Shown here: positions 35,767-47,881 of the stretch, piece after piece
Layout of the letters: each line of letters begins with the position of its first letter
Position numbering within the stretch: the first letter of the stretch is position 1
Source of the DNA: Mermis nigrescens
Lineage: Eukaryota; Nematoda; Enoplea; Mermithida; Mermithidae
Length of the DNA: 64,000 nt
Assembly: GCA_036768485.1 (NCBI GenBank)
Contig: JAVLUZ010000340.1
Location: forward strand, 2,739,470 to 2,803,469
Reading direction: 5' to 3'
The notes under the pieces: model-generated
Told to the model about the DNA's origin: nothing
Databases searched by the model: none
The model's input: only the letters and a program-made list of their open reading frames with translations
Position numbers and translations under genes: made by a program

Positions 35767-36335
35767 AATCAGAATTCTGGCTAACAGCAATAAACATATA
35801 AACATTTATTTTAATTAGATAAAGTGTTTAATATTACGATTATTTTCTCTGCACTGTACTTTCCGATCCATGTAGCGAGCGTGAGAAATAAAACTCAGTC
35901 ATCATATGAATATCAATTGGTACTTTGCTGTATGTAACTTGGTGTAACTGGGTACGCGCCTAAAACCATAAGAAAAGCTAATAGGTAAGAAACAGCCTGT
36001 GTACTGCAGATGCATTCTAAATAGTTAATATTTAACGGATATATTAAAGTTATTCAAATTTGATTTTAACCCTCGGCGCCTCGGCACTTTTCAGCTTCGC
36101 CCTCGGCGCCGAGGCCGCGGCTCCAAAAGACGCCGAGCCTTGCCGATGGCCCGGCCTCGGTCCGATCACTGGTCGCCATGTTGTTGACACGTGCATACAT
36201 GTTCTCATATTTATCACCATAAAGTGCGCCAAAACGCTCTGCATTTTGTCATTCGTAAAAATACACTATGGATTTATTATAATATGCGTTAGCCTCCATC
36301 TATCTGCGCGTTAGCCTCCATTTGATTCTTAGAAT

Positions 36336-37040
36336 CCGTGTTTTTTTTGTACTCGGCAAAGATTTTTCCCGATGTACAAAGACTTTTCGGGACCGTCTTC
36401 GTACATGTACAAAGATTTTTGGGAAGACAAAAATTGCAAAAAAAATAGTCTGAAATTCGCAAAAATTTTCGGCGCCTCGCGCCGAAATGCGTAATTGTGT
36501 GTTCTATATATCTTTATAGCGGCAGAAGTTGTATTTCAAAAGGGAAAATGCCGAATTTTTCGGCGCTTCGCGCCGTTTTAAGACGATTCTTAGTGAATTT
36601 TGCCCTGAGACCCAGAAATTAGCTAAAATACACTAACAAAAGTCGAACAACTCTGTTTTACCACACTAAAATCGCTACTGTACCATATTATAGTACCCAA
36701 AAATATTTTTGGGAAGACAAAAACTGTAAAAAGGTGTAAAATTCACAAAAATTTTCGTCGCTTCGCGCCGAAATGAGTAATTGTTAGTCCCATACATATA
36801 TCTTTAAAATGGCAGAATTTGCATTTAGAATGGAAACATGTCAAATTTTTCGGCGCTTTGGCGTCAGAAACCCAAAAATTAGCTAAAATACACTACCAAA
36901 GACCGAAAACCCTGTTTTACCACACTAAAATCGCTACTGTACTATATAATAGTACACAAAAACTTGCATGTACAAAATGTACAAAGACTTTTGGGGACCA
37001 TCTTTGTACATATACAAATGGACCTTGTTAAAAAACACTG
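36336..37040. mobile_element. hAT-like MITE (GTACAA family), 705 bp, internally duplicated
   Basis: It starts CCGTGTTTTTTTTGTACTCG and ends GACCTTGTTAAAAAACACTG. The flanking 8-mers are cttagaat (36328-36335) and ctaagaat (37041-37048), 7 of 8 identical. The core, with two GGCGC/GCGCC hairpins, occurs twice in tandem (from about 36412 and from about 36705), which explains the extra 260 bases over the 440-bp copies. It is nested within the outer hAT element. Confidence 0.87.
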
Positions 37041-37286
37041 CTAAGAATAACTTTGTTCTGTCTGCTAGCTTAAATTAATTTATATTTCAGACTGAATTAA
37101 AAATTTATTCACTAAATTGGTATGTAATCATGCAATGTTAACTGTTAATCTTCAACCTCGACCCCGAAAACCGGGGTTATTCATCCCCAACCCCGACCGG
37201 GGGTGAAAATCTGACCCCGTACGATCACTGCTTACTTCTATGTCATTTTTCTTTGTGACCTTTTACCTTTGCGTTCATCTGAATAA

Positions 37287-37441
37287 AGTATTGCTATTAT
37301 TTTTATCATTATTATTATTTTATTTTTTATTATTATTCTTATTATTATTATCGTTGTAGTTGTTATTATTAATATTATTATCATTATTATCATTATTATT
37401 ACCATTCTTATTATTATTATTTTTATTATTATTATTATTAC
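37287..37441. repeat. ATT-rich microsatellite following a LINE-like 3' end
   Basis: About 150 bases of imperfect TTA/ATT/ATC repeats. They follow TGCGTTCATCTGAATAAAGT, which is similar to the sequence near 41160 (CCTTTATCCGAATAAAGTAT). Both look like LINE 3' ends with simple-sequence tails. Confidence 0.7.
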
Positions 37442-38576
37442 ATAGCGTACTGCATTATTGTAAACAAAGTCGTGTCTTAGTCTTGAACAGACAAGCATGA
37501 GAGGGGTTGGGTTAGGGTCTACCCCAGGATAGAAGAGTGGGAATTTTTTCTGGGAGAAAATGAGGCAAAATGAAGGCCAAAAATGGATGAAGATTGAAAA
37601 TTAACTCCAAAAAGGCTTGAAATTGACCATAAACGTGGCATAATTTATTTTTAACAAGTCGTTTCTTTATGTTTACATTGACTATGAATAAACCTCGCAA
37701 ATGGCTCATTATTAAATCAAATTTCAATAAATTTGGCACAAAAAATTACATAAATTGAGCAGAATACTCGTTTATATCTAATTATTTCTAGCATTTATGT
37801 ATCTATCCTGTCTTCACTTGATTATAACATATCTTCGAGAAATCCTGCCTAAGACAGGATCACGGTACGTCCAGATGAACTCACAATCACCTAGAATTCA
37901 AATGCATTCGTATCGTAACTAGGTCGGATGATTACTTATAAGCAATAATAGTTAAAAGTAAATGTAAAAATTTCACTTTTCTGTCCAAAATCCGACAAAT
38001 TTCGTGCTTTGGTCGTTAGGCAAACAGCGTATTAGAAAGAAAAAGTTGTAAATGAAAAAAGGAACAAAAATCAAAGACAAAAGGAGCTAGAGACACAGAT
38101 GCGAAGGGTTAGAGTGGCCAGACAGCGGCAGATTCGGAACCTGTGGTCAGGGAAAGTGATAATGGGAATTTATGTTACAAAGTCCTTAGTAAGGTACATA
38201 TCTCTTGTCAAAATGACCCGATAGCTCGAAAACGGCTTTGTTCTAGGATATTTAAATTGTAAATATAAACTTGTTTTAATATAAACTCTCATTCCTTCCT
38301 ATGTGCATGCATACGTGGGCAGCAAGAAAATTCTGGGGAGGGGGTGCAAGGTTTTTCAAAGGTAAAAAAATGGCCTTGGCGAAAAACACCATTTTTCGAC
38401 GTTTCTCATCGAGCACTATCCATTGGCATCAAAAAATTGCGAAGGAAACGGAAAAAATTTTCAAAAACTGAATTCTGGGGGGTATTTTGATTTATCGGGG
38501 TTGCATACCCCAACCCCCTTACGCCCAGGTGTGTGTGTACATGTATTTTTTCAACCGTCTCGTTAAGCTTTTTCAC

Positions 38577-39322
38577 CTGCAAGCTTCGGTCGTCGCACAA
38601 CGCTCGAATCATTGGCAAGTCAATGTCGACTCGGCTACTGACTATGTGCTTCAATTCGTTCCAGTCCAACGGACTGCCGTGATCGTCGTCCGCCGCGTCG
38701 CCGCTGCTGTCGTTAGCACGCATCTTCGCGGAAAAAACTGGCGGGCGTCTTTCGTACAACAAGCTTTGCGCTCGAGCGACGTCGCGCGACGATCGAATAC
38801 GATTTGTCAAATCGCTATCGCGGTGGTCGCGATTATCGTAAAATACCTTTTTGCCCGCGAAATCGATGACGTCGTGAGGGTAATTCCGGCCGATGACGTC
38901 ATCAGAATAGTTTCGGTCAATGCCGTCGGTAGAATCGTCGGTCGACGCAACGTCCTCGCGAGACGACGGAGGATAAGCGACAAAATCGCGGAGGCTGGGC
39001 GGAAGTGCCGATTCGAGAACGCGACGATTCAAAATAGCAGCGCGACCGTCGATCGGAGCCGACGTCGCCGCTACGCAACAAGCCGAATGACGTCGCGCGC
39101 CGATGTTTTCGGCGCGACGCGTCATCGCGTCGCGGTAGCGTTGTACTCGATGCGAATCGATGGCGTCGGCGGCCGAAGGCCGAAATTCTTCTATCATCGA
39201 CGACGCTCCCCAACCGCCGCAGCAAATTTGGTCGTAATTATCAGCGTAATAATACGCTGGTTGGTAGTAAGCCGCCTTATTACTACCGATATCTCGATAA
39301 ATACGATGGCACGCGTTAGATC
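38577..39322 (-). CDS. ex: Expanded (ex) homologue, large C-terminal exon
   Basis: This exon encodes 248 residues of the tail. It starts after GATGCAG| in phase 2-1 (completing a Gly codon) and ends at TTGCAG|GTGAAA in phase 0. It reads SNACHRIYRDIGSNKAAYYQ, a Tyr-rich stretch (PAYYYADNYDQ), then Arg/Asp-rich segments and a final LDWNELKHIVSSRVDIDLPM. No globular domain was recognised, in line with the disordered Expanded tail. The open frame running on past 38577 is intron and repeat sequence. The codon pattern also leaves a long open frame on the opposite strand, which I take as a shadow. Confidence 0.82.
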
Positions 39323-40345
39323 CTGCATCAATTGCAATGATCGATTCAATATCAATAAGATATGTATGCAAAAAAGCCCGTTTCTAGGTTTTTTTCGGGG
39401 GGAGCCGAAAATCTTGAGGTCCGATATCTCGAGAACAATTAGGAGATAGGCGAAAATAAAGGCATTTTTGAGCGTATCCCGGCAAGCTATATACAATGGT
39501 GAAGAAAAATTTAAAACAAAATTTAAAACTTTTCGCTTTATGCCATATATTCATATACAATAAATTCATCGTTTGGATTATCTGCACAAGTGATTTTTCA
39601 TGATTTAGTCGCGCCGAAAATTCGACATGTTCTCCATGCCTAGCTCAAATTTGAGCGGTTTTGGGCGGGCTAGAAGATAAAAACTACAGATACACGATAA
39701 ATCAAGTACGAAGCGCCGGAAAATTTAGCGTTTACTAGTTTAAAAGTACGCTTTAACCTGTTTTTGTGATGTTTTAGACACACTTCGGAAATTTACGCCT
39801 GTATGAAACAGAAAAATTTTTTATTTCGAGAATTTGGCCCACTCCCGCCCCTTCATATAGGCCTATATGCAAGCATGATGTATGTAATAGGAGGAATAAG
39901 GAACTGCGATACCAGAAATGTACTTCTGCAAGTCTTTTTTGGGGAAAGTTAATTAAAACGATTGTCCAAATGAATACGAAAAAATTACATTTTTAATAAA
40001 GGCAAAAATTTTCTTTACAACCGTAGATCGTTCAAGTAAGTTTCTGAGATCGGCAAATAAACAAATACAAATAAGCAAATAACGAAATGTTATCTCAAGT
40101 GCATGTATTCGATTGACAAGTACGAATGAAGTATTTTTGGGCCAAACCCATTTGTACGAGTACGTTATCTTCCAACCCAACAACAAAAAGTTTTCCACCC
40201 TTCGCAAAAAATTGTTGACTCCTAGAAATTTTGATTTTCCAAAAAACCGCAGAAAAAGTTATGTTTTAATCGTTATAAGCGATCTTTTAGTGTAAAAGTT
40301 CTCATTTTTCGGCGCTTCGCAACAAACAGCCATTTTGCCAACATT

Positions 40346-40719
40346 CAGGGCCGTATTAAGGGAGGGCGGCCGCCCCTACCCGTGGCCGGAAAAAATTTTT
40401 GAAAGATAAGATAATGCAAGGAAATATAGATATGAAAAAATTGTCTGTCTTTGACGGAAAATCTTTATTTTCGGCGCTGAAGCATTTTCCACAATTTTGG
40501 CTCAGGCGCAATCAAAAAAAGGGCACTTTTTATAGCGTTTTAAGTAAGAAAAATTTTTTTCAAAAGTTTGAATTTTATGATCTTAATGGATAGAGCATGT
40601 CAGACAAAGTAGGAAAATGCGGGTTTTGCTAGCTTTCCCGACGAATCTTCCGAGATGTAGAACAATTTATGTTGTGTCCGTCCCCCCACCTCCTTGTCCA
40701 AATCCTGGGTACGGGCCTG
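40346..40719. mobile_element. hAT-like MITE (GGGCCGTA family), 374 bp
   Basis: It starts CAGGGCCGTATTAAGGGAGG and ends GGGTACGGGCCTG. The flanking 8-mers are ccaacatt (40338-40345) and cctacatt (40720-40727), 7 of 8 identical. It is homologous to 18713-19109, with shared blocks GGAAAAAATTTTTGAAAG and TTTTATGATCTTAATGGATA. It sits in the ex intron. Confidence 0.86.
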
Positions 40720-42138
40720 CCTACATTACATTGCATTTTATTATTTTTTTAGAAATTTGTCATATTTTTATAATCTAGGAAGAAAGAATTTCGTCAGCAA
40801 CACCAAAAATGAAGTTTCTGACGCGTATCCATCGTTTTCGAGACACAAAAAGACAATTTGAAATTACTGTTTGATCTCACCCCCAGAATCCCCACGCTGT
40901 GCATGCATGGCCACACCCCAGGATCGATCGAACACATTAAGACTTGTTACGTGTCCTGCGGCGGACGTATACGAGCACATTTTCAAATGTCCGGCGCCGT
41001 AAAACTTCAAAGAAGAACAGCAGCCATTATAATGCATATAAAATAACATTTACTGCGTTTTAACATCAAAGACGCTTTTGCGCAATTAGATATTTGCCTA
41101 TATGTCCAGGACATTCGCATTTTATATTTTGCTATCTTATTTTCCGTGCGACGTTTTATCCTTGCCTTTATCCGAATAAAGTATTAGTATTAAATATTAA
41201 ATTCGTGATTTGAAATTTTCAAAAAACATACTGCAAAGCAAAGACACTGGTTTTATTGTAAGGTCTCAGTATTGAAACCGAATAAAGTGTCGAGATAGCG
41301 ATGAATGAACGTTGTAAGAGAAGTGAGATGAAATAAAAAAATCAACTGTGACTACAACTTCATCGTCATTCTAATCAATACATTTTCGTTTTTGAACACT
41401 TTTGTGCATCGTGGGCGTGAGAATATGGTTATAGTCTTTTTATATATACCAATATCAGTATTTTTTTCTGTTTTGAAAACTGCAGAGCTCTGATAGAATA
41501 ATTTTTTAGGTGTGATGCACTGACGTCAGTAAATATACTCCACTCGTACATCGAGCTATGTATTAGTGACAAGTCCATAATGATACGATTTCACAAGAAA
41601 TGAAACCACAGAGAAATAATTTTAATTTTTTAGAATAGTTAATACTTTCGTAAGTAATTGAGCCCTTATAATTTGGCTATAAGCATACCTGGACAATGGC
41701 CGGTCTTCCCGTTGATGACGGGAGCAAAAAAATTTGGTTGGTTGTCAGATTCAAAAAGGGTCGTTTTCTGGCTAAAATTTACCTCACGATTTTCGAATAA
41801 ATAGTGAATTTCTATGTGCATTATGTATCTTTGTTTTATCAGTCGAAGCATGGGGTTGGTTGGCTAGTCGTTTACTTGATTGTTTGTTTAGTTAGCTGAT
41901 TGGTTTGGCTGATTGTCTGGTTAGTTGGATGGTTGGCTAATTATTTCGTCTGTGTTGATTGATATGTATTGGTTAGTTGGTACATTGAAATGCATTGTTT
42001 TATGTTATTCACTTCCATTTCTTGTGATTCGATATATTTTGATTCTATTTTGCATTTGTCTTTGATTTTTTACTTAAAATTCTTGTAGATACTTGCAGCC
42101 TTGACCGTTGATACCGGGTTGCACCCATTGCCCAGGTG

Positions 42139-42551
42139 CAGTGTTTTTTTGTACAAGGTCCTTTTGTACATGTACAAAGATGGTCCCCAAAAGTCTTTGT
42201 ACATTTTGTACACACAAATTTTTGAGTACTATAATATGGTACAGAATCGATTTTAGTGTGGTAAAAACAGAGTTGTTCGACTTTTGGTAGTGTATTTTAA
42301 CTGATTTATGGGTCTCTGAGGGCAAAAATCACTAAGAATCGTCTAAAAATTTGACATTTTTCCTCTTGAAATGCAATTTCTGACATTATAAAGATATACA
42401 CAACACACAATTACTCATTTCAAAATTTTTGCGAATTTCAGACCTTTTTTGCAATTTTTGTCTTCCCAAAAATCTTTGTACATGTACAAAGACGGTCGGA
42501 AAAGTCTCTGAACATCGGGAAAAATCTTTGCCGAGTACAAAACAAACACTT
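42139..42551. mobile_element. hAT-like MITE (GTACAA family), 413 bp
   Basis: It starts CAGTGTTTTTTTGTACAAGG and ends TTGCCGAGTACAAAACAAACACTT. The flanking 8-mers are cccaggtg (42131-42138) and tcaaggtg (42552-42559), 6 of 8 identical. Both hairpins found in the 442-bp copies are missing here, which accounts for the shorter length. It lies just downstream, in transcription terms, of an ex exon. Confidence 0.82.
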
Positions 42552-42702
42552 TCAAGGTGTGGCTATAAGTATGCGGTTAAAAATGATTTGAATGACAATG
42601 ACTATAAGTTTAATAGGGCAAAGTGATCTCAGTTTTGCCTCGGATATTGAAATGTACATAAAATGTCAGGAATTACTGTCCAAGCAAAATGAATGTACCA
42701 AC

Positions 42703-43525
42703 CAGTTAATAAGTTGTCCCGGCAATCAGATAAGCGAGGTTCACTTTGCGCTTGCGAAACTAGATTGACGGTAAGGGATTCGACTCCGCCCACTGCGGCC
42801 AAGTCCCGCTCGTCGACTCCGCTAATCGTCGGCCAACGTTTTGCGCCACTTACCGTCCATCTTTGCTCGTACTGTTTTTGCCGTGTGACGTCACGACACT
42901 GCGCTGGCGTTTGATCCTTGACCGGCTGCCATTGGTCGGCGACGTCTTTATTATCATTTTTAGTAGCCAATGACGATCGAGCCAAATTCGCGGCATTTAA
43001 TTCGCTCGCCGGAGAGTGTTCATTGGCCAGTCGAAATCGATTCCGATCGGAACAGCTGACGCATTCCAAGGAAGCATGCTTTTCGCTGGTCCCACAGCGA
43101 AAGAAATTTTCACGTTGCGTTTCGGCACGATGGTCGGGCGTAGGGCAAAAATTATGAGTGTCATCGACCGACGAAGAACTGGCTACGATTCGATAAGCAC
43201 GAGATTCTGGTTCAACTTGGTCGCGACTATCACGACGACACGCATTGACGTCGCAACGAACGTTAGCCGAGGGAGGGCTCCGTGATTCTTTATCACTATC
43301 GACGTTGATCATTACTACGCTGGTCGAAGGACGGCGTGATGACAGCAGCGTATATTTTAATAAATTCCCTTCGGTTTCTGGCATTGAGCCAAGAAAATTG
43401 GTTTTTGCGTAACACGAGAGGTAGGAACCGCTGGTTTGAGTCGCTAACGATCTAAATTGGTGTAATTCGGGTCGCACAGATGCACCGGTAGAATCAGATT
43501 GATCGGTAGCGAAATCGTGGACGGT
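42703..43525 (-). CDS. ex: Expanded (ex) homologue, largest exon (274 codons)
   Basis: This exon encodes tail sequence with no recognised fold. It begins TVHDFATDQSDSTGASVRPE and contains SSRRPSTSVVMINVDSDKES, a Cys-bearing stretch FFRCGTSEKHASLECVSCSD and TPAQCRDVTRQKQYEQRWTV. The acceptor is ATTTAAAG|ACC, with a weak pyrimidine tract, in phase 0. The donor AACTG|GTTGGT is the only nearby GT that gives phase 1 and joins the next exon as DNLLTGSNACH. It is rich in Ser, Asp and Asn, like Expanded tails. Confidence 0.8.
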
Positions 43526-43724
43526 CTTTAAATGCAAAATCATAGCGTTAAGGTACAACATATTTGTTTTCATTTAAGAAGATATAGGCCAAGAAAGTAA
43601 GTGAGCTCTCCATTTAGAAAAATAAAAATTGTATATTACGGTATTAAAAATTCCAAATTTTCAATCACTTTTACGCGAGAAAAAAGCGATTCGCATCTTT
43701 GATCAACCATAACATGCATAGTAG

Positions 43725-44166
43725 CACGGTTTTTTGTATTCGACAGATTTTTCCCGATGTACAAAGACTTTTCGGGACCGTCTTTGTATATATGTATATA
43801 CATGTACAAAGATTTTTGGGAAATCAAAAATTGCAAAAGAGGTTAAAATTCACAAAAATTTCCGTTGCTTCGCGCCGAAATGAGTAACTGTGTGTTCTAT
43901 TTATTTTTATAATAACAGAAATTGGATTTCTATAGAGAAATGTCGAATTTTTCGGCGCTTAGCGATGTTTTAAGACGATTCTTAGTGATATTCGCCCTCA
44001 GAAACCCAGAAATTAGCTAAAATACACTACCAAACTCTGTTTTTACCACACTAAAATCGCTACTGTACCATATTATAGTACTCAAAAATTTGTGTGTAAA
44101 AATGTACAAAAACTTTTAGGGACCATCTTTGTAAATGTACAAACAGACCTTGTACAAAAAACACTG
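43725..44166. mobile_element. hAT-like MITE (GTACAA family), 442 bp
   Basis: It starts CACGGTTTTTTGTATTCG and ends ACCTTGTACAAAAAACACTG, inside a perfect 8-bp duplication catagtag (43717-43724 and 44167-44174). Its orientation matches the copy at 18091. Internal hairpins near 43865 and 43955 are partly degraded. Confidence 0.92.
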
Positions 44167-44679
44167 CATAGTAGTCAAGTATTCATTAAAACATTAAAAA
44201 CTTGTAAAAATTACTTATTTGAAATGATAAAATTAAACAACTCTTACCAAAAATTTAGCATGAAAGAATTTTCCAATTTCGGAGAAGCCGGAGAAAACTG
44301 GCTTCGAACGGGGTTTTTTAATATATTTGCACACATGAGGTCATAAATGTGATAAGTGCAAAGGGAGATTCCCATTCCAAATTAGCGTAGGCCGTCTCGC
44401 CCATCCCTGCCTGAAATTGAGTTTCTACTTCCTCCCCAGACTTTTGAGTAAAAACTTGCGTCTTAGGCTGGGCCATTAATTTTTACAATTTTTTAGACCA
44501 TTCCTTCCTACCCATAAGAATTGCCGACTAACCCCGTCTGAAATTTTGAGCTACTACGTGTACGTATAAGTATCAAAAGTCAAAAGGTTACACTATTTCA
44601 GCTTATTTGAAAAGCATACCCCCTCAAGCCATTTTAAAATAAGGCGTATTAGATTTTACAATAAAGCAGCGGTCTGCCG

Positions 44680-44790
44680 CAAAAATAAAATGAATGAAAT
44701 AATTAAATAAATAAATTAAATACCTAACAAATTAATAACAAAATAAAATAAATAAAAAATAAATAATATAATAAATAAATAAAAACGCGA
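44680..44790. repeat. AAAT/TAAA-rich simple sequence
   Basis: About 110 bases of imperfect (TAAA)n and (AAAT)n units in the ex intron between 43526 and 45766. Confidence 0.8.
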
Positions 44791-45234
44791 TTTCCTCTTT
44801 AGATCTCCTACAAGTACATATTTTTGTAGAACAGCAGTCAGTCATCTGTTTCAGGCCATGTTCTAGAACAATTAATGTTACAGCGATTAGAATGAAAATT
44901 TGACGCAAATTATTTTTTAACCTTTTTTATCCACCATTCTTCCGTGTTATTCTTGTTGAAAATGCATTTTCAAATCGGACATAAGATTTTTATTCTGCTA
45001 AGATGCGATCAATAGGATTAAAAAGGTTGATGTTAAAGCAGTAAAAATACCACATATGGTGCATCCCGTTCGTTCATTATAGAACTCTGGAAAATCAGTC
45101 TGTTAGCTAGTCTGACTCTACTCACCAAAGCTAGACACAATTTGTAATCTAAAGCACAACAGCTAAACCATAAACGAATAAGAGACACCAGATGCGTTCT
45201 TGGGTGGTTTGCCCACCAGAACGGCAACTGATCT

Positions 45235-45590
45235 CCAGAAAATGGCTGCGACCCCTCAGAATTGTCGATTTTCTGTAGCAGTTGCAAAAATGGTGCCCTT
45301 CTAAGCGTTTTTAGCTCATTTTTGGCTCAAAAACCATCAAATTTTCGGCGCTTTGCGCTATATTCACATTTTTTGACTATGTTTTGTTTAATTTACTCAA
45401 TTTTTTCAATTTTTTAAAATTTTTCAATTTTTTTTTAACCTTTTATGTTCAAGAAACAACGAACATTGTCTGAAACGCCATAAAACAGTGTTTTTGACGT
45501 GTACCCTTCGTTTTTTAACCCAAAAGGCACTTGAAATTTTCTGGGCCTACTCCCCCCCTCGCAGAATTCCCATGCAGTACATGTATGAGA
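45235..45590. repeat. CATGCACAGC-family repeat copy
   Basis: It shares with the other copies the order hairpin-like cggcgctttgcgc (45345), a TTTTTCAATTTTTT-type AT spacer, CAAGAAACAACGAACATTGT, AACGCCATAAAACAGTG and CCCATGCAGTACATGTATGA at the end. It lies in the ex intron upstream of the next exon. Confidence 0.65.
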
Positions 45591-45766
45591 GACGTTCGAG
45601 AATATACGAATACTGAAACGACAAAAAAGTTAAAATTTGCTAATAATTTGCTTAACCGAAAAATACAAAAATGTGAACTCGCAAAACCTTGAACGAAAAG
45701 TATGCGCTACATGTGCATATGAAGCGCCATAAACGTATTACCGATGTTAACAAAACTTATTCTTAC

Positions 45767-46092
45767 CGGCTCATGCGGAAGCGTTTTTTGAAGCGAGAAG
45801 CCTTTCAAAGTTTGCTGCCTAAGTTCAGCGATGCTAATGTTTGGCCGAGCTTTCAGGTCTGCGCCAGCGGCATTTATTTGACGGACGCCGCTAGCGCCAA
45901 AACCGTCGTCCCAAATTTCATAAGCTCTGTTCTCCAGTGATTCCCCATTCAGAGAAGTGTTCATTTTATCGCCTTCCGAGCTATGGGCCAATGAATCGGG
46001 CGAAACCTGTGCATTTAATTGTGCTTCGGTTAGAACAGCCGACATTTTCTTAAATTCAGGCGCCGTTACCGAATCCACATCAGTACAATCAT
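45767..46092 (-). CDS. ex: Expanded (ex) homologue, C-terminal tail exon
   Basis: This exon encodes 108 residues. It begins DCTDVDSVTAPEFKKMSAVL and includes NGESLENRAYEIWDDGFGAS and PNISIAELRQQTLKGFSLQK, then LPHEP. The acceptor is TCTCGGCAG|AT, with the two bases completing the Asp codon opened by the previous exon. The donor CATGAGCCG|GTAAGA is a clean consensus in phase 0. The tail segment is acidic and Ser/Asn-rich. I recognise no domain. Confidence 0.85.
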
Positions 46093-47428
46093 CTGCCGAG
46101 AATAACGAACGTTAAAATCAAGCGCTAAATGCTTTCCTTTGCCGAAAATATGTAGACGCATCAAGGATGCATAAAATCACTTGATAAAATAATAAATTGC
46201 ATTAAAAGCCTGACGATGGACTAAAAACTGATTTCTATTGATTAAATAAGAACGACAGGTGGGACAAAAGAGCAAATAATCCATTAAATAAGCTTATCTT
46301 TGCAACAAATAGCGTTATTCGCTAAGATTTTCGGTAAAAAATAAACAGTTTCAATTTTCACCCAAACGAAACAAACCAATACAAACCAAGCATAATTTTC
46401 GCTTAATATAATTCAATTGAACAAGTAAACTTAACGATGTAACGAAACAATATTTTATCTTAATTTCACTAAATTTTGATTACTGTCCTGCCCGAGTACC
46501 TGGGTCATCTGAGCCTCCATCCCGGGCCTGACCCACCACTGCTTACCATCAAGCTTTAAAAATACACTAGCTCTCTATTCGTGAAACTCCGAATGTAGGA
46601 ATCAGAACCACCGAATATTCAGCCTATATTTTCAATATGTCTTCATAATCTTGTACTTCTAGCGTAGTCACTGACAAAAAACTCAATTTAAGTCTCGAAA
46701 AACTTAGCTTTATACAAAACATTATTTGCAATACTTTATTCAGTACATTTGAGGGTCGTAAAAAACAGCCCAAGTTTCACGTCATATCTAAAGAACGAGG
46801 TTACTAGGCAGGAACTTGAAATTTCTATAGCCGATGGACCAAAAGCTCTATAGTAGGATTGTGTATTTTTCAAACACAAAATGATCTTTATTATTGATAG
46901 ATATTTTACATTAATTAAAATAACTGTAGGTACATGAGAACAAGAAATTCCACATCGCAAATGAACAGTTTTGCCAAGAAAGTCACTTAGTAGAGCACTG
47001 TTAGCATGTTAGCTGACTTAAAATCAGGACTATTTTAGAGCCAATATAATAGCTTGGTACAAAACAATTGAATTAGAGTGAAATTGAAGTCATGACAAAA
47101 ATTTGCGGCGCTTTTACCCAGGTTCTACAGCACAACGAATAGATAAAAAACTAAATAAAAGGTCGATAGGGGCAAGAAAACAGATCTGCAAACAGATTGC
47201 TAGTTGCACGTGCAGTATTTTTCTCAGGATAAACATTTTTGAAAAATTTAAAACATCATTTATATGGAATCAGATATCACTGCAAGATTTTGCATTTGCC
47301 TTATTCAGGCCTTTTTCTCTTGCTTTAAAAAAAATTAGATGCCTAGCCGCTGTGATTCTAGAACTATGACATAAAACGCGGTTTATTTTTTGGACCACTC
47401 ACTCGCTGTACATTGTCAAAATTCTAAC
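46093..47428 (-). other. ex intron without recognised features
   Basis: AT-rich. A short GC-rich stretch near 46487-46545 ending CCCACCACTG looks like one end of a hAT-type element, but no partner end was found. Confidence 0.45.
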
Positions 47429-47881
47429 CTAGCTTCTCCGTAGTCGACGCCGACAGAATCGATTGGCCATCTTCACTTGCCTTGGTAATAGTTGTGTCCG
47501 AAGCCGTCCCATTAATGACTATCGAATTAGGATAGTTAGCTGCGCGATTCGATGTATGCCTTTGAGAAATTTGTGCCGAATCTGCATCCAATTGAGTAGC
47601 GAATTCATCAAAAGCATCCGTTAACGAATATACTCGACTATTCTCGATATTAATATTAGAACCGCTCCCACCTTGCGTAATATTTGGATATTTGCCAAGA
47701 ACTGCCAAATTTTCACCGTCGCCCACACACACAACAGTGGCGCTGCTAGGATCGTGTTTATCTGGCGGTATGGAAGCGCGTTTAGGTGAAATGAGAATAT
47801 CGCAAGATGAGCGTAGAGCTGAGCCAGAAGCTGGCGCTGCAATCGTTGTCGCTTCGGTTGCATCGAAATCAATATCGTAAT
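47429..47881 (-). CDS. ex: Expanded (ex) homologue, C-terminal tail exon (150 codons)
   Basis: It starts with two bases completing Asp, then YDIDFDATEATTIAAPASGS, SSCDILISPKRASIPPDKHD, GSNINIENSRVYSLTDAFDE and SDTTITKASEDGQSILSAST. The acceptor is GTGTTCTTAG|AT and the donor AAGCTAG|GTTAGA is in phase 1. The frame reaches a stop two bases past the donor, so the splice is needed to join the next exon. It is Ser/Asp/Thr-rich and probably disordered. Confidence 0.84.

Larger units (their letters stand above)
34193..36171. mobile_element. Inner hAT element, 1979 bp, with internal inverted duplication
   Basis: It starts CAGTGATCGGACCGAGG and ends CCTCGGTCCGATCACTG, flanked by ttcgccat (34185-34192) and gtcgccat (36172-36179), 7 of 8 identical. 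CCTCGGC-type palindromes lie inside both ends. Bases about 34355-34640 and 35600-35850 are inverted copies of each other, each encoding an acidic transposase-like tail. Another repeat (about 34655-35440), also seen at 58490-59060, fills the middle. It is inserted in the 33936-37230 element. Confidence 0.88.
33936..37230. mobile_element. Outer hAT element of a nested set, 3295 bp including insertions
   Basis: It starts CAGTGATCGTACTGGG at 33936 and ends CCCCGTACGATCACTG at 37230. The flanking 8-mers are cttactac (33928-33935) and cttacttc (37231-37238), 7 of 8 identical, as expected for hAT. Near the ends are CCCCGACTCCGA and GACCCCGAAAACCGGGG palindromic stretches. Without the two nested elements it is only about 0.6 kb, so it is non-autonomous. 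It lies in the ex intron between the last two exons. Confidence 0.88.
39323..42702 (-). other. ex intron with assorted repeats
   Basis: Besides the listed MITEs, about 40760-40925 is a fragment of the CATGCACAGC family. Bases 41090-41215 look like a LINE 3' untranslated end (CCGAATAAAGTATTAGTATT). Bases 41855-41975 are a GGTTAGTT/GGTTGGCT-rich low-complexity stretch. No extra exon is needed: the flanking exon phases join directly. Confidence 0.55.

Noticed and set aside
38487..39449. Long plus-strand open frame of 320 codons
   Set aside because: It lies opposite an ex exon that has matching splice phases. The protein is Arg/Val-rich with no family features and runs into repeat sequence. I take it as an antisense shadow of a GC-rich exon.
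46487..46545. Single hAT-like end (CCCACCACTG)
   Set aside because: No opposite end or target duplication was found, so I do not annotate an element.
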